From assembly GCF_963082655.1 (NCBI RefSeq), contig NC_081552.1, positions 185,178,571 to 185,242,570 on the forward strand: a stretch of 64,000 bases of DNA, given 5' to 3'. This DNA comes from Stomoxys calcitrans (taxonomy: Eukaryota; Arthropoda; Insecta; Diptera; Muscidae). The notes below the pieces were generated by a model. That model had not been told where the DNA came from, did not search any database, and saw only the letters and a list, made by a program, of their open reading frames with translations. Of the stretch, positions 33,312-43,838 are shown piece after piece. Made by a program: the position numbers and the translations under genes. The first letter of the stretch is position 1. Each line of letters starts with the position of its first letter.

Positions 33312-33481
33312 AATGATCCGAATGGGATGTAGCTCGGATAGCAAAGCAATTATTATCCATATCCTTTGTTTACCTGAAAAGAGATACCGGGCAAAGAACT
33401 CCACCAATGCGATTCATGGTGCAGGGTACATAAAAATTCGGTTCGGCCGAACTTATCACGCGTTTATTTGCTTTTAAGCAT

Positions 33482-33980
33482 GAAAGGAGCGTCACGGAAG
33501 ATCGTTCTTAAATTGAATGAAATGGTCTTGTTGAAACTACATGTCATGCAAGTCAAGCTCTTGCGTTTTAGGCAAAAAAAAATTTAAGCACTACCGTGCT
33601 CGCCATTCACAGTTGCATTACGATTCGCATCATCATTGAGGAAGTACGGTCCAATGACGCCACCAGCCCATAAACCGCACCAAACTATGACTTTTTCTGG
33701 ATGCATTGGTAGCTCTAGCAATGCTTCTGGCTGACCTTCACTCCAAAATCGACAATTCTGCTTATTTACGTACCCATTAAGCCAAAAATGAGCTTCGTCG
33801 CTCAATGGAAGAAGCGCGCGATAAACTTTCTTTTGATAATAAAATTCTATAATTTTACAAGCGTTTTTCTTTTGAATTATAGACCAAACTGAAGATGTTT
33901 GATAGTGAAGCATAAAACAAAACTTGTGTGAGCTGTTTAAACCAATGTTGGCAAAATAATAGCAGCTAAAAAATCACCCA
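33482..33980 (-). pseudogene. Tc1-like element, minus strand, internally deleted
   Basis: Right end TGGGTGATTTTTTAGC (minus strand) with TA next to it. Frame 33,584-33,913 contains KIIEFYYQKKVYRALLPL, from the N-terminal region, fused directly to SDEAHFWLNGYVNKQNCRFW and GLWAGGVIGPYF. A deletion of more than 100 codons thus joins the start of the gene to its first catalytic block. The following part (LPKTQELDLHD region, 33,520-33,560) is frameshifted, and the left end of the element is gone. Confidence 0.8.
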
Positions 33981-33989
33981 TAAGAAGGT

Positions 33990-34215
33990 ATCTTCCTTCT
34001 TCTCTTCATGTGGTATCACAATGGACGAAAAAGTCGAAGTGAGTGTGATGGCAGACTGCCACTTTAACCTAACCTAATCTACCAAGTGGTGTCGCTATGC
34101 GACACGCCGTTCATGCGCCGTCCCTTATCATTGAGCTTAAACTTTAATCGGACTTCACTCATTGATATGACAGAAGTATCCCCAGTTTTTTAATGGAATA
34201 TTCAGGGGCAGATTT
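33990..34215 (+). mobile_element. Family B LINE tail joined to a SINE body fragment
   Basis: 33,990-34,081 is a family B 3' UTR and tail (ATGTGGTATCACAATGGACG, GCCACTTTAACCTAACCTAA). 34,082-34,215 is the 3' half of SINE family 1 (GGTGTCGCTATGCGACACGC, CCCTTATCATTGAGCTTAAA, TAATGGAATATTCAGGGGCA). The two are fused without a gap, as at 32,895/32,896 where the order is reversed. Confidence 0.7.
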
Positions 34216-34880
34216 GTTCATTTGTACATTTGTGCAATCGACTTTTTTTATGATTTTTATGAGTATGTTTCGAAAAAAAACCTTGTACTTGTACACCATA
34301 AAAAAAATAAATTCAAAATACTCTATTAGTTCACACTTCTGCCTTCAACTTAATCCCTATAGTACGCCCATACAATTATTTCTGTTCTTTCATTTCTGTT
34401 CTTCGAATTAATTGATCTTTCAAATGAAAACAATAAAATGTTGTTAAATTCATACATAAAAAATTCGTAACAGATGTTGGCAAAGTGTAAGAGAACAAAG
34501 CAATTTTGAATAGAAATGAACGAGAAAAATTACACGTAAAATGCCTAATTTGTCTTATCTGTACTGGCCGCAACCGAACGATGATGCACTTGTCAACGTC
34601 AATCACTATAGAGATAAAAGATATACACATATATAAACAAATAAAAATAATGCAGCAAATTGAATACAAAAAAATTGAATAAACTGTAGGGGTCTTGTGT
34701 TCTATTCTATGGTTGACTTGCTCTCTCATTACTGAAGGACCACCAGGGGCCCTAAAACATATCATAAAGCAAAAAAAAAATATAAATATAATCACTTATA
34801 TTCTCATTTTAAAATTTTGAAAGTTGAAAATAAAATGTTGCCTAATATTGGTCGTGGTATAGAACAGTGGAGGATTTTTA
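34216..34880. other. Unique AT-rich DNA, no gene seen
   Basis: No repeat family recognised. The 139-codon minus-strand frame at 34,376-34,795 is rich in I, F and C and shows no motif. It lies in A/T-rich DNA and is probably chance. Confidence 0.5.
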
Positions 34881-34881
34881 A

Positions 34882-36591
34882 TCTATATACATAAAAGAGT
34901 AGCGTGTCTGACTGAATGCTGGCTGACTGATCACCGCGCAGACCAAACGGCTAAAGCTAGAATCATGAAATTTTGCATGAATGTTGGTCTTGGGTCGTAG
35001 GCGCGGGAGAAGGCTGGATTTGGTGATATTTGTACGTTTAAGAACTAAAAAGTACGAAGTAGTACAAATTTCCCCAGCGGAAAGGGCTGGACGAAATGGA
35101 TGAACTTTGTACAGGGCGGATGGATAGAGGTAGAATTTCGAAATTTTACTTTAACGAAATCTGGTGCAAAAGGATGAGGGTGAAAAGAAAAGTGGAAAAA
35201 TTGTACCATTTCGTACTTTCTTAACAGATGGAACTAGATGATTGAAATTTAGCTTGTAGGTACAACTAGGAAGAATAGAATGGGTGACTATGACATTTCG
35301 TACATTTTGGTATCATTTGGTACTTTCCATACTCTGAAATTTGGTATTTAGTAAAACTTTGAAATATATTATGGGCGTCCAACTGCAATCCCGATCATTG
35401 AGCTCGTCTCGAAAGAGAAACAAACAAAAATTGTAAAATTTTATGATATTCGCCCTAACATGCAGAAAACTTGAAAAATTAAAAAATTCGGCAGAGCCCG
35501 TCTGGGATTCGAACCTGGAACAACAAAAAGATTTTTTCACAATTCGAACATTTTAGTACCACAATTGGAACTATTTGGTAATTTCTTTATAGATGGAGCT
35601 AGAGGTCCGAAATATGGCATGTAGGTACAACTAGGAAATAAATGATGGATGACTAAATGATCTATTCAAAAGTCGTACATTTTGATATCAAAATTGGTAC
35701 CATTTAGTATTTTCTGTGCAGATGGAGCTTGAGGTCCGAAATTTGGCATGCAGGTACAACTTAGAAATATATGACGGGTGCCTAAATGATCTATTCACCA
35801 TTCGCACATTTTGGTATCAAAATAGGTACCATTTAGTACTTTCTTTATGGATGAAGCTAGAGGTCTGAAATTTGGCATGTAGGTACAAGAAGGAAATATA
35901 TAATGGGTGACTAAATGATCAATTCAAAATTCATACATTTTGGTGCCACAAAGTGCAAAAAAGTATGAAATAGCTTATCTTCGTCTACAACGAACGGGGA
36001 TTACTAAAATTATGCAATTTGGCAAACATTGTTGCAGTCTTGACAAAACTACGACATGTGGAAGAAAACGCACTAATTGTGATGTAATTGGTACCTTGAA
36101 AGAATATAATGAGCAACTAGAAGATATTTTTTATTCGTACCTAAATACTCAATATACATACATTTAAGTACTAAAACGTACAAAAAGATGCATACTTTAC
36201 CATTTGAGCTAAAGCAGTCAAAATCAGGATACGGCAATATTGGGCGGTTAACTCTCAACTCTCAAAACTGGGATACAGCTAGACCTTTACCATACATTTT
36301 TTGAGACCAGAAGATTTATTTTTCAAAATCGTACATTTAGATACTAAAACATACAAATTGGTACTCTCTTTAGGAATTGAGCTAAAGCGCTCAAAATTCA
36401 TTTATACTTTGACAATATATATTGGGCGGCTTAATGATTTTTCCGACAGACAAATTTCGGAAATTTTATACGCAATTATTACAATACTTCATAATCTTAT
36501 AAACTAAGTGACAACCTAGGTTTTCCGAAGTCATACACTAAAAAGGAAGTATCAAAAACGAGGGTAGCGAATCGGACCACCGGGATGCTAG
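34882..36591. mobile_element. Candidate non-autonomous Helitron, 1.7 kb
   Basis: Begins TCTATATACATAAAAGAGTA and ends GGACCACCGGGATGCTAG, with A before (34,881) and T after (36,592). This fits the Helitron rule: 5' TC, 3' CTAG (CTRR), A/T insertion, no terminal inverted repeats. The 3' hairpin is weak (CGG/CCG stem). The interior holds diverged ~130 bp units with the theme GAGGTCCGAAATTTGGCATG, TAGGTACAAC, AATGATCTATTCA. No Rep/helicase coding is present. The frames of 68-75 codons inside show no motif. Confidence 0.6.
35378..35525 (-). mobile_element. Fragment of a tRNA-derived SINE (second family)
   Basis: On the minus strand a box B-like CCAGGTTCGAATCCCAGACG is followed by CTTGAAAAATT-type and TTGTTTGTTTCTCTTTCGAG sequence shared with 19,680-19,747. 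This gives the 19,274 insertion its probable SINE identity. It sits in a Helitron unit. No box A is visible, so the head is truncated. Confidence 0.55.
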
Positions 36592-37369
36592 TATTCTGAT
36601 AGTTTAATAATATTTTTTCAAATAATTGGCTTAGATCTTAAAGAAAATAATGATTTAATAATAATTTATAAACTATTATTTGAACTCTACGATGGATCAG
36701 ACAAGTAACATATAATAGAACAAAAATCTAGAAATTAGTCAATTTTTACGCATGGAAGCCATAGTTTCACCAATACAAATTTGAGAAAATCTTATATTAC
36801 AATTTTTGGTCTTACTGCATTAAACAGCACACTTAGTGGACGATTATCCCAAAAACTTGATCTATTACATAAATAAATTTCAATTTCTATACTCAATGCT
36901 TCCTTTGTGGATTACCTGTTCCCACTGTGACACACAACAGTCTGCACTTGGCTAAGCCCAAGATCATACCAGGGGGCCACATATGGCCGCATGAGCAAAC
37001 ATTGACATTGTCACAAATCTGTAGCCAATAAATACTCGTGAATGGTGGAGGATGTTGTTTGCCCCCAAAACAATCACCATCATCATCTTTGCCACCGTCA
37101 TCGTCACTGTCATCCAAAATAGACTTATTTAATAGTATTTTGCACTTGTTCCTGGGTTGGCAAATAATTTGACAATACAATTCGATATTTAATGTGCTAA
37201 CAGGTTTGAGCAAATATTTTTTTAAATAGTTTTTGGCAAAGAAGAATAAGTGCAAATACATATTTATATCAGCTCAAAACAAACAAATATGTACTTTTTG
37301 CTGTTCCTCATTGTCCCAAAAAAATCATAATAAAAAAATATATAAAATTTACAAAAATATATATACAAA
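36592..37369. other. Unique DNA, no supported gene
   Basis: A minus-strand frame at 36,893-37,261 encodes a D-rich stretch (LDDSDDDGGKDDDGDCFGG) and a C-rich end. I see neither a family motif nor paired splice sites, and the acidic run is encoded by a GATGATGAT-type microsatellite. Confidence 0.45.
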
Positions 37370-37507
37370 TTAAAAATATATATTTAAAAATTAAAAAAAA
37401 ATATATATTTAAAAATTAAAAAATATATATTTTAAAATTAAAAAATATATATTTAAAAATTACAAAATATATATTTAAAAATTACAAAATATATATTTAA
37501 AAATTAA
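37370..37507. repeat. AT-rich tandem repeat, unit about 22 bp
   Basis: About six copies of TATATATTTAAAAATTAAAA, with A-to-C change (ATTACAAAA) in the last two. The DINE head begins directly after it. Confidence 0.9.
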
Positions 37508-37833
37508 CAAGTAAAAACGCACTAAGTTCGGCCGGGCCTAACCTTGGGAACCCACCACCATGGATTCTGCTAAAAATTTATACAAAACAAAATTGGTTGA
37601 AGGACATAATTTTATTCAACATACCAAAGTTCTAGGAACCGTACAAGGATGATCGAGAGACAGGTTAAATGGGAGCTATATCAGGTTGTAGACTGATTTG
37701 GACCATATTTGGCACAGTTGTTGGAAATCAAAACAGAACGCCGAATGCAAATTTCAGCCAAATCGGACAAAAATTGCGGCTTGTAAGGGCTCAACAAGTC
37801 AAATCGTGAGATCGGTTTATATGGGAGCTATAT

Positions 37834-39830
37834 CATTTCGCCCGGAAATCCATCTGCAGGATCGTATATATTCAGGCAGTCTAAAACATATCTCAATCCC
37901 TGGGTTCTTGTTGTAGACCCCCATGCTCTGTTTTCTAGCTTCGATCCATCTGCGTAACATGATCTTCCAGATGAGTTCCATCAATCCAAAACTGTGACGC
38001 TGGTAGCAGTGCCTCGCACTCGACTTCAAGTGTAGTCTCAGGTGTCCGATCGGAAACCTCTTCCATTCTTTCCAGGTTTCCTGTCATCGCCTCGATTATA
38101 CCGAGACATGTTCTCCCATCGCCTTAAGTCTCATAGCCGCAGTGGCTGCTTCACACTTAATCTGTATGTCAATAGGTCCGATATCTAGAATAGTCTCCAG
38201 TGCCCTAGTCGGTGTGGTCCTCATCCCTTCGCTTATGCCAAGACAACATATTCCTGAACCTGTTGTATGGTCTTTATGTTGCACTTTTTCTCCATAGCAG
38301 TCCGCCAAACTACTGATGCGTAAGAAAGTATTGGTCTTATCACGCTCCTGGAGAGCCGGTGGACTATCCTCGGATTCAGGCCCCATTTTGCGCCTATGGC
38401 CCGTCTACATAGTGCCCAACATCTGTGAGCCTTCTCAGTACGCTCCTGAATGCGACACTTCCAATTAATGGGTCGATTATGGATGGCAACCCAACTATAG
38501 TTGCTTTTTTAATCTTTAATCGACCCAAAAGCATCCTATCCAAGATCACTCATAAGTATTTGACCTTGTCAGATATCGGAATAATTTCGTTGAGGAAACG
38601 TGGTACGTCAAATTGGACCACCTTCGTCTTCCTCGTGAACAGGCACCACCACCTTCGTCTTCCTCGTGAACATAGCTGATTGGGATCCTTACCCCTTAGA
38701 AGTATTATAACATTGTTTGCATAGCAGACGGGTTCAAATCCCTCCTCAGTCAGCATCCGTAACAGGTCATTTATGGTGGTCACCCATATGAGTGGCGATA
38801 AAATGTCCCCCTGTGGCATGCCCTGTTCCACTTCCTCCTTTATATTTATGTCATGGAACACACAATTTATACACCTGTTCCTTGGCATATGGTTTATCCA
38901 GTCTCCAAGGTCGCGGACCACCCGGACCACCACCAGATCTAAGGATTGGATCCTTGTGTCGGTCCGCACATTGTTAAACGCCCCTTCGATGTCAATGCAA
39001 ACAGCCAATGTGTATGTCTAGGCATCGAAGGATTCTTCTATTTTATGCACAATCTCGTGCAGGGCAGTCTCCACCGACCTTCCCTTGACATAGGCATTCT
39101 GTTTGTATTTAAGCATTTCGCTGGATGTCCTACTCTTAATCTTGGTGTTCACAATGCGTTCCATGGTTTTGAGTAGAAAGGACGTAAGGCTTATAGGACT
39201 GTAGACCTTTGGTGTCGCATTACATGCTTGCCGGGCTTGGGTATAAACACCATCCTTGCCTCCGACCAGGCTTTCGGAGTATATGAAAGTCCTATGCACG
39301 CTGTGAAAATAGTCGGCCTCCTTCTGTGATAACGCCGGAAATTTTCCATCAGGTCCGGGTGACTTAAATGGTTTGAAGCTCCTCAAGGCTTTCTTGACCA
39401 TAAATTCCGTCATGATAAACCTTCGATCATCCTCATTGTTCCAAGATTCCGGTCGTATCCTGTGGAAAATGGGGTTTCATCAAAAGCCTCAACAAGTCTT
39501 CCGTTGTCTTTGCTCTCACTCCCATGTCGTCTACTAAAGTTTCAGTTTGGACATGGGTTTTTGAGAGAAACTTTTTCATCTAGGCGGCGTCATTAACGCT
39601 ATCGACCTATTCGCAGAAAAGCTTCCAGGAGTAACGTTTTGCCGCTCTGGTAATCTTATTGTATTCAATGAGCCGTGGGTAATACACACCCCAATATACT
39701 TCCGCTTTTTTCTTTCCCAAGCTTAAGGTTGGCACATCCGCCTATGATGCTGCACAACTGTAGACATCATCGATGATAACCACTAATACTGTCGGCATTT
39801 CGAGGCTTAACAAGGAAAGAGAATCGTAAT
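37834..39830 (-). pseudogene. Family A LINE, minus strand: RT, thumb, RNase H start
   Basis: Reading leftwards. The pre-RT region is at 39,830-39,420. Frame 39,413-39,018 has MTEFMVKKALRSFKPFKSPG (RT entry, SPGPDG), then YSPISLTSFLLKTMERIVN and KYKQNAYVKGRSVETALHEI. A frameshift follows. Frame 39,008-38,550 has CIDIEGAFNNVRTDTRIQSL, EQGMPQGDILSPLIWVTTIN and CYANNVIILLRG. The catalytic box is YANN instead of YADD, so polymerase activity is lost. The region 38,680-38,600 contains a direct duplication (CACCTTCGTCTTCCTCGTGA twice). The thumb is read at 38,386-38,096 (CCLGISEGMRTTPTRALETI). RNase H is cut off at 37,834. Confidence 0.9.
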
Positions 39831-39929
39831 CATAAAATTGGTCTTTATGGTAGCTTTATGCTATTTGGACCATATTCGGCATGAGAGTTGTTCATATCAG
39901 TTAAACAACTTGGTAGCATAGCACTATGG

Positions 39930-40045
39930 TTTGGTTTGGTTAGGTTAGGTTAGCTGTGGCAGTATATATTTTCTAAACATTGTGCCCCTCGGTGGGAATC
40001 GAACCCACAACCACCACAGGTAATACGAGAACGCTACCAAGTATA
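39930..40045 (-). mobile_element. Short tRNA-derived SINE (third type) with CCTAA-like tail
   Basis: On the minus strand: CTTGGTAGCGTTCTCGTATT (box A-like), then GTGGGTTCGATTCCCACCGA (box B with a perfect 5 bp T-arm stem) and GGGGCA as in a tRNA acceptor. A short body of about 40 bp and the tail CTAACCTAACCTAACC follow. The 5' half of the tRNA is incomplete, so it is not a functional tRNA gene. The tail matches that of LINE families A and B. Confidence 0.65.
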
Positions 40046-41692
40046 GTTGCTAACGGGGGTACTACTATATGGCGCCGCTAACACAATATTTTACCCGACC
40101 CAACTTAACGCACCTTTACTCATCATTTTTCATATATTTTGCCAAATGTATACAACAACAATCGCCCAAATTATTCAATGCAATATTTCTCCTATAAATA
40201 CCTCAATATTAATGAAGGATCTTTTAAATCCTCATTAATAGCTTTCGCTCAAAATTAATTACCAATGTTCTTGGCAACGGAAAAGAATTTTGTTCGAATA
40301 TTTCTTAAAACAATAAAAATCCCCAAAACCATACATTTTTTTTCTTTGCGTAGTTTTAGGTGCTGTTCTTGCTTGAGCATATAAATTTTAATCCTCATTC
40401 ATGGTGAAGATCAAAATGATTGGACTTCAAATCGTTTGTTTAATAGAGCTACACAATTGAGCATTTAAAGATTACAATAAATAATAGGCGTTTGTTTTAA
40501 GACAAAAGGGGTTTGTTTTTATTTAAATCAAAGTGCTTTTTATACCCACCACCGTAGGATTCATTTAGTCGTTCCGTTTGCAACACATCGAAAAATCAAT
40601 TTCCGACCCTACAAAGTATATATATTTCGGATCGTCGTAAAATTCTAAGACGATTTAACGATGTCCGTGTGTCTGTCCGTCTGCTGTAATTACTCTACAG
40701 CCTTCAAAGATTGAGATATTGAACTAAAATTTGGCACAGATACGTCTTTTTGATGCACGCTGGTTAAGTTCTTGAACGGGCCAAATCGGACCATATAAAG
40801 ATCTAATGCCCATAAATGCTTTATTTTTTATCCGATTTTGCTGAAATTTGAAACAGGGAGTAGCTTGAGGCTTCCCGACATTTGACCCAAGTATTGTTCG
40901 GATCGGGCTCTATTTAGATATAGCTGCCATATAGAGCGATCTGACGATAAAGAGTCTGATGCCCATAAAAGCTTTATTTATTACCCAATTTCGCTGAAAT
41001 TTGAAACAGTGGGTTATTTTAAGCCTCCCGACATCTGACCTATGTATGGTTCAGATCGGATTATATTTAGACCGATCTCCCGATAAAGGGACTGAAGCCC
41101 ACAAAAGTTTTTTTTTTTATCCCATTTTGTTGACATTTGAAACAGTGGGTTATTTTAAGCCTCCCGACATCTGACTCAAATATGGTTCAGATCGGACTAT
41201 ATTTAGATATAGCTGCCCAATAGGCCTGAAGCCCATAAAAGCTTTATTTATTACCCGATTTCGCTGAAATTTAAATCAGTGAGTTATCTTATGCCTCCCG
41301 ACATATGTTCCAAATATGGTTAAGATCGGACATTATTTGGATATAGCTGTCATATAGACCGATCTCCCGATAAAGGGTCTGAAGCCCATAAAAGCTTTAT
41401 TTATTATCCAATTTCGCTGACATTTGAAACAGAGTGTAGTTTTAGGCCTCTTAACATTTGACCTAAATATGGTTTAGATCTGACTACATTAGAATATAGC
41501 TGCCATATAGACCGATCTCCCGATAAAGGGTCTGAAGCCCATAAAAGCTTTATTTTTGTAACCGATTTGGCTGAAATTTGAAACAATGAGTAGTTTTAGG
41601 CCTCCCAACATCGGACCCAAATATGGTTAAGATCGGACTATATTTAGATATTGCTGTCATATAAAACGTTCTGCCGATAAGGGGTCTGAAGT

Positions 41693-41883
41693 GTTTTGAG
41701 ACAATCAATCTGCTTTTAATTGGTTTAGACCCTAAATTGGAAGATCGGTCTATATAACAGCTATATCTATATAGTCTGACCCACATATGAGTCAGATCAG
41801 ACTATATAGATATAGCTGTCATATAGACCGATCTTCCAATTTAGGGTCTAAATCAATTAAAAGCAGATTTATTGTCTCAAAAC
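41693..41883. repeat. Imperfect inverted repeat, arms about 90 bp
   Basis: Left arm GTTTTGAGACAATCAATCTG ... GGTTTAGACCCTAAATTGGA ... TATATCTATATAGTCTGA returns inverted as CAGACTATATAGATATAGCT ... CCAATTTAGGGTCTAAATCA ... ATTGTCTCAAAAC. Few mismatches and an almost absent loop. It is an inverted duplication of one DINE unit. A second copy lies at 45,448-45,638. Confidence 0.85.
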
Positions 41884-42177
41884 GTTACTTGTATATGAGT
41901 TCTCGGGACCTGAATAAAATATGATCGAGACCATCCCCTATTAAGATATAACTACGTATATAGTAGTGGAGTTATAACAAAATAGGATGATTATTGTATC
42001 CTTGTTTAATTTGGTCCACATCGGTCCAGAAAGAACTCTCGATTTAAAGTCTTGGCCCTATAAAAGCGCATATATCATCCAATTTCGTTGAAATTTGACG
42101 CACTGACTTATGTTTGGCTTTTCGAAACCAGTGTCCTTTATGGTTCAGATCGGTTTATATTCAAACAGTAACTTATA

Positions 42178-42755
42178 AAGGGTGATTTTTTTGAGGTTAG
42201 GATTTTCATGCATTAGTATTTGACAGATCACGTGGGATTTCAGACATGGTGTCAAAGAGAAAGATGCTCAGTATGCTTTGACATTTCATCATGAATAGAC
42301 TTACTAACGAGCAACGCTTGCAAATCATTTTCAGTGAATGGGCCCTATCGACAAATTTTGTTCAGCGATGAGGCTCATTTCTGGTTGAATGGCTACGTAA
42401 ATAAGCAAAATTGCCGCATTTGGAGTGAAGAGCAACCAGAAGCCGTTCAAGAACTGCCCATGCATCCCGAAAAATGCACTGTTTGGTGTGGTTTGTACGC
42501 TGGTGGAATCATTGGACCGTATTTTTTCAAAGATGCTGTTGGACGCAACGTTACGGTGAATGAACACATTTCGAACCGAACACTGATTTTGGTAATAAAA
42601 TTCAATGATTTGCAAGCGTTGCTCGTTAGTAAGTCTATTCATGATGAAATGTCAAAGCATACTGAGCATCTTTCTCTTTGACACCATGTCTGAAATCCCA
42701 CGTGATCTGTCAAATACTAATGCATGAAAATCCTAACCTCAAAAAAATCACCCTT
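42178..42755. mobile_element. Fold-back Tc1-like derivative, 578 bp (unit 1 copy)
   Basis: TA flanks (42,176-42,177 and 42,756-42,757). The two arms of 152 bp (42,178-42,329 and 42,604-42,755) are exact inverted copies by eye. Each starts AAGGGTGATTTTTTTGAGGT and includes the parent's 5' UTR and ATG with MNRLTNEQRLQII, so both ends come from the parent's 5' end. The centre holds a catalytic fragment in the frame of 42,334-42,681: LFSDEAHFWLNGYVNKQNCR, WSEEQPEAVQELPMHPEKCT, VWCGLYAGGIIGPYFFKDA. The frames on either side cannot make a full transposase. It needs help in trans, if it moves at all. Confidence 0.9.
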
Positions 42756-42907
42756 TATTTATTAGACCACTCAATGTCCGTGTCGAATTTGGATGCATAA
42801 GTTATCCAATATTTACCGGATTGTGTCGAATGGGGGATTACATATATACCCGAGGGGGTGGGTATCCAAAGTTCGGCTCGGCCGAACTTAATGCCTTTTT
42901 ACTTGTT

Positions 42908-43838
42908 TTTATTTCTGTTGGGGTATTAGAATCTGAATTTTAATTTAGCAGAAGATTTTTCAAATTAGGAATGTCCATTCTACCTCCGTCCATCGAAGGC
43001 ATACAATCTTCCAGTCTAATAAAGTTTTACATTTCAATTTCGTACAAATGATTCTTATTGATGCAGGAAGGTTGGAATTGTTAATGTGCTACATCGTGCA
43101 TATTTAGATATAGCTCTCATATGTAACGATTTGACTTCTTCAGTCACTCAATTTTGCATGTGAACATCTCATCATTGTTACCAACCAGCATGTTTTCCTT
43201 ATTTGTAATTATCACTATTATTATTTATTTCTTATAGAAAATTGTTATTATGTTTGTGGGTCCCATAAAATTAACTCAAATCTCACATATAAATAATTTA
43301 TAAAAAATGACAGTCTTAAAAATATAATTACACTGCAATGAAAGAATATCAATCAGTAAAATGACATTGAAATAATCAATCGAAATCTTTTCGAGTAGAT
43401 TTTCCTCAAATTACTAAAGCCATCATATTAACAAAGTGAGAAAAAGAATGATTTGCAGCTGTCGGAAAATGTTTGTGGTTTGTTCTCTTTTGTGAGCCAA
43501 CTTATGTAGGACACGCCAAAAAATAAATTCGGGTCAATGCAACAACGTTTGCACGATTCGTAATCACATCAACTATTAAATTTTCTAGGATAGCATAGAA
43601 GGGGAACTACAATAGTGATGGTTCATCACACAGAAAAAAAGTGATTAAAAATATGTTTGTACTGTGTTCGGATTAGTTAAGACTATTTTATTCAGTTGTG
43701 ATATCGCAAGTAAAATTTTGTGCCGTTAAATTAATGATGGAGCTCGAACCCACAACCTATACACGGTTTAGTCGAACACAATGAAAAACATAACACTGAC
43801 TAGGTATATACACAAATAACAAAGCATTTCGAACAAAA
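42908..43838. other. Unique DNA with a possible tRNA-like stretch
   Basis: Mostly AT-rich DNA with no family recognised. A faint old DINE-like piece lies at 43,070-43,150 (TGATGCAGGAAGGTTGGAAT, AGATATAGCTCTCATATG). Near 43,737-43,805 the minus strand reads GTGGGTTCGAGCTCC with CTAGTCAGTGTTA upstream, weak box B and box A look-alikes suggesting a decayed SINE. The same DNA recurs at 46,663-47,593. Confidence 0.45.

Larger units (their letters stand above)
30066..33475. mobile_element. DINE type I, split at least twice by later insertions
   Basis: Start block 30,069-30,292 (TTTATACCCACCACCACAGG, GTCCGTCCGCCCGTTCGTCT). Units at 31,176-31,540. The terminal part is at 33,312-33,475, ending GGTTCGGCCGAACTTATCAC with GCGTTTATTTGC. 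The parts together make one ordinary type I element of about 760 bp. The DNA between consists of a family A LINE, then SINE + mariner, then a family B LINE tail. Confidence 0.75.
37508..40125. mobile_element. DINE, split by a family A LINE and a SINE
   Basis: Head AACAAGTAAAAACGCACTAA with TTCGGCCGGGCC and CCCACCACCATGG, followed by two units up to 37,833. After the LINE, DINE-like sequence returns at 39,836-39,910 (TTGGTCTTTATGGTAGCTTT). The end at 40,075-40,125 (GGTACTACTATATGGCGCCG, CCCGACCCAACTTAACGCAC, CTTTACTCAT) looks like the opposite head. Confidence 0.6.
40537..42907. mobile_element. DINE type II variant (unit 1 copy)
   Basis: Start TTTTATACCCACCACCGTAG, GTCCGTGTGTCTGTCCGTCT, then about eight ~145 bp units with GATAAAGGGTCTGAAGCCCA and AAGCTTTATTTATTACCCGA. 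The end is GGTATCCAAAGTTCGGCTCG with GGCCGAACTTAATGCC and TTTTTACTTGTT. It is interrupted by the fold-back element at 42,178-42,755 and contains an inverted repeat at 41,693-41,883. Confidence 0.75.

Noticed and set aside
34376..34795. 139-codon minus-strand frame
   Set aside because: Hydrophobic residues (I, F, C) follow from AT-rich DNA. No signal or splice context and no family motif.
39930..40045. A tRNA gene on the minus strand (perfect T-arm GTGGGTTCGATTCCCAC)
   Set aside because: The 5' acceptor and D-arm cannot be formed, and a CCTAA-like tail follows. It reads as a SINE with a tRNA-derived head.
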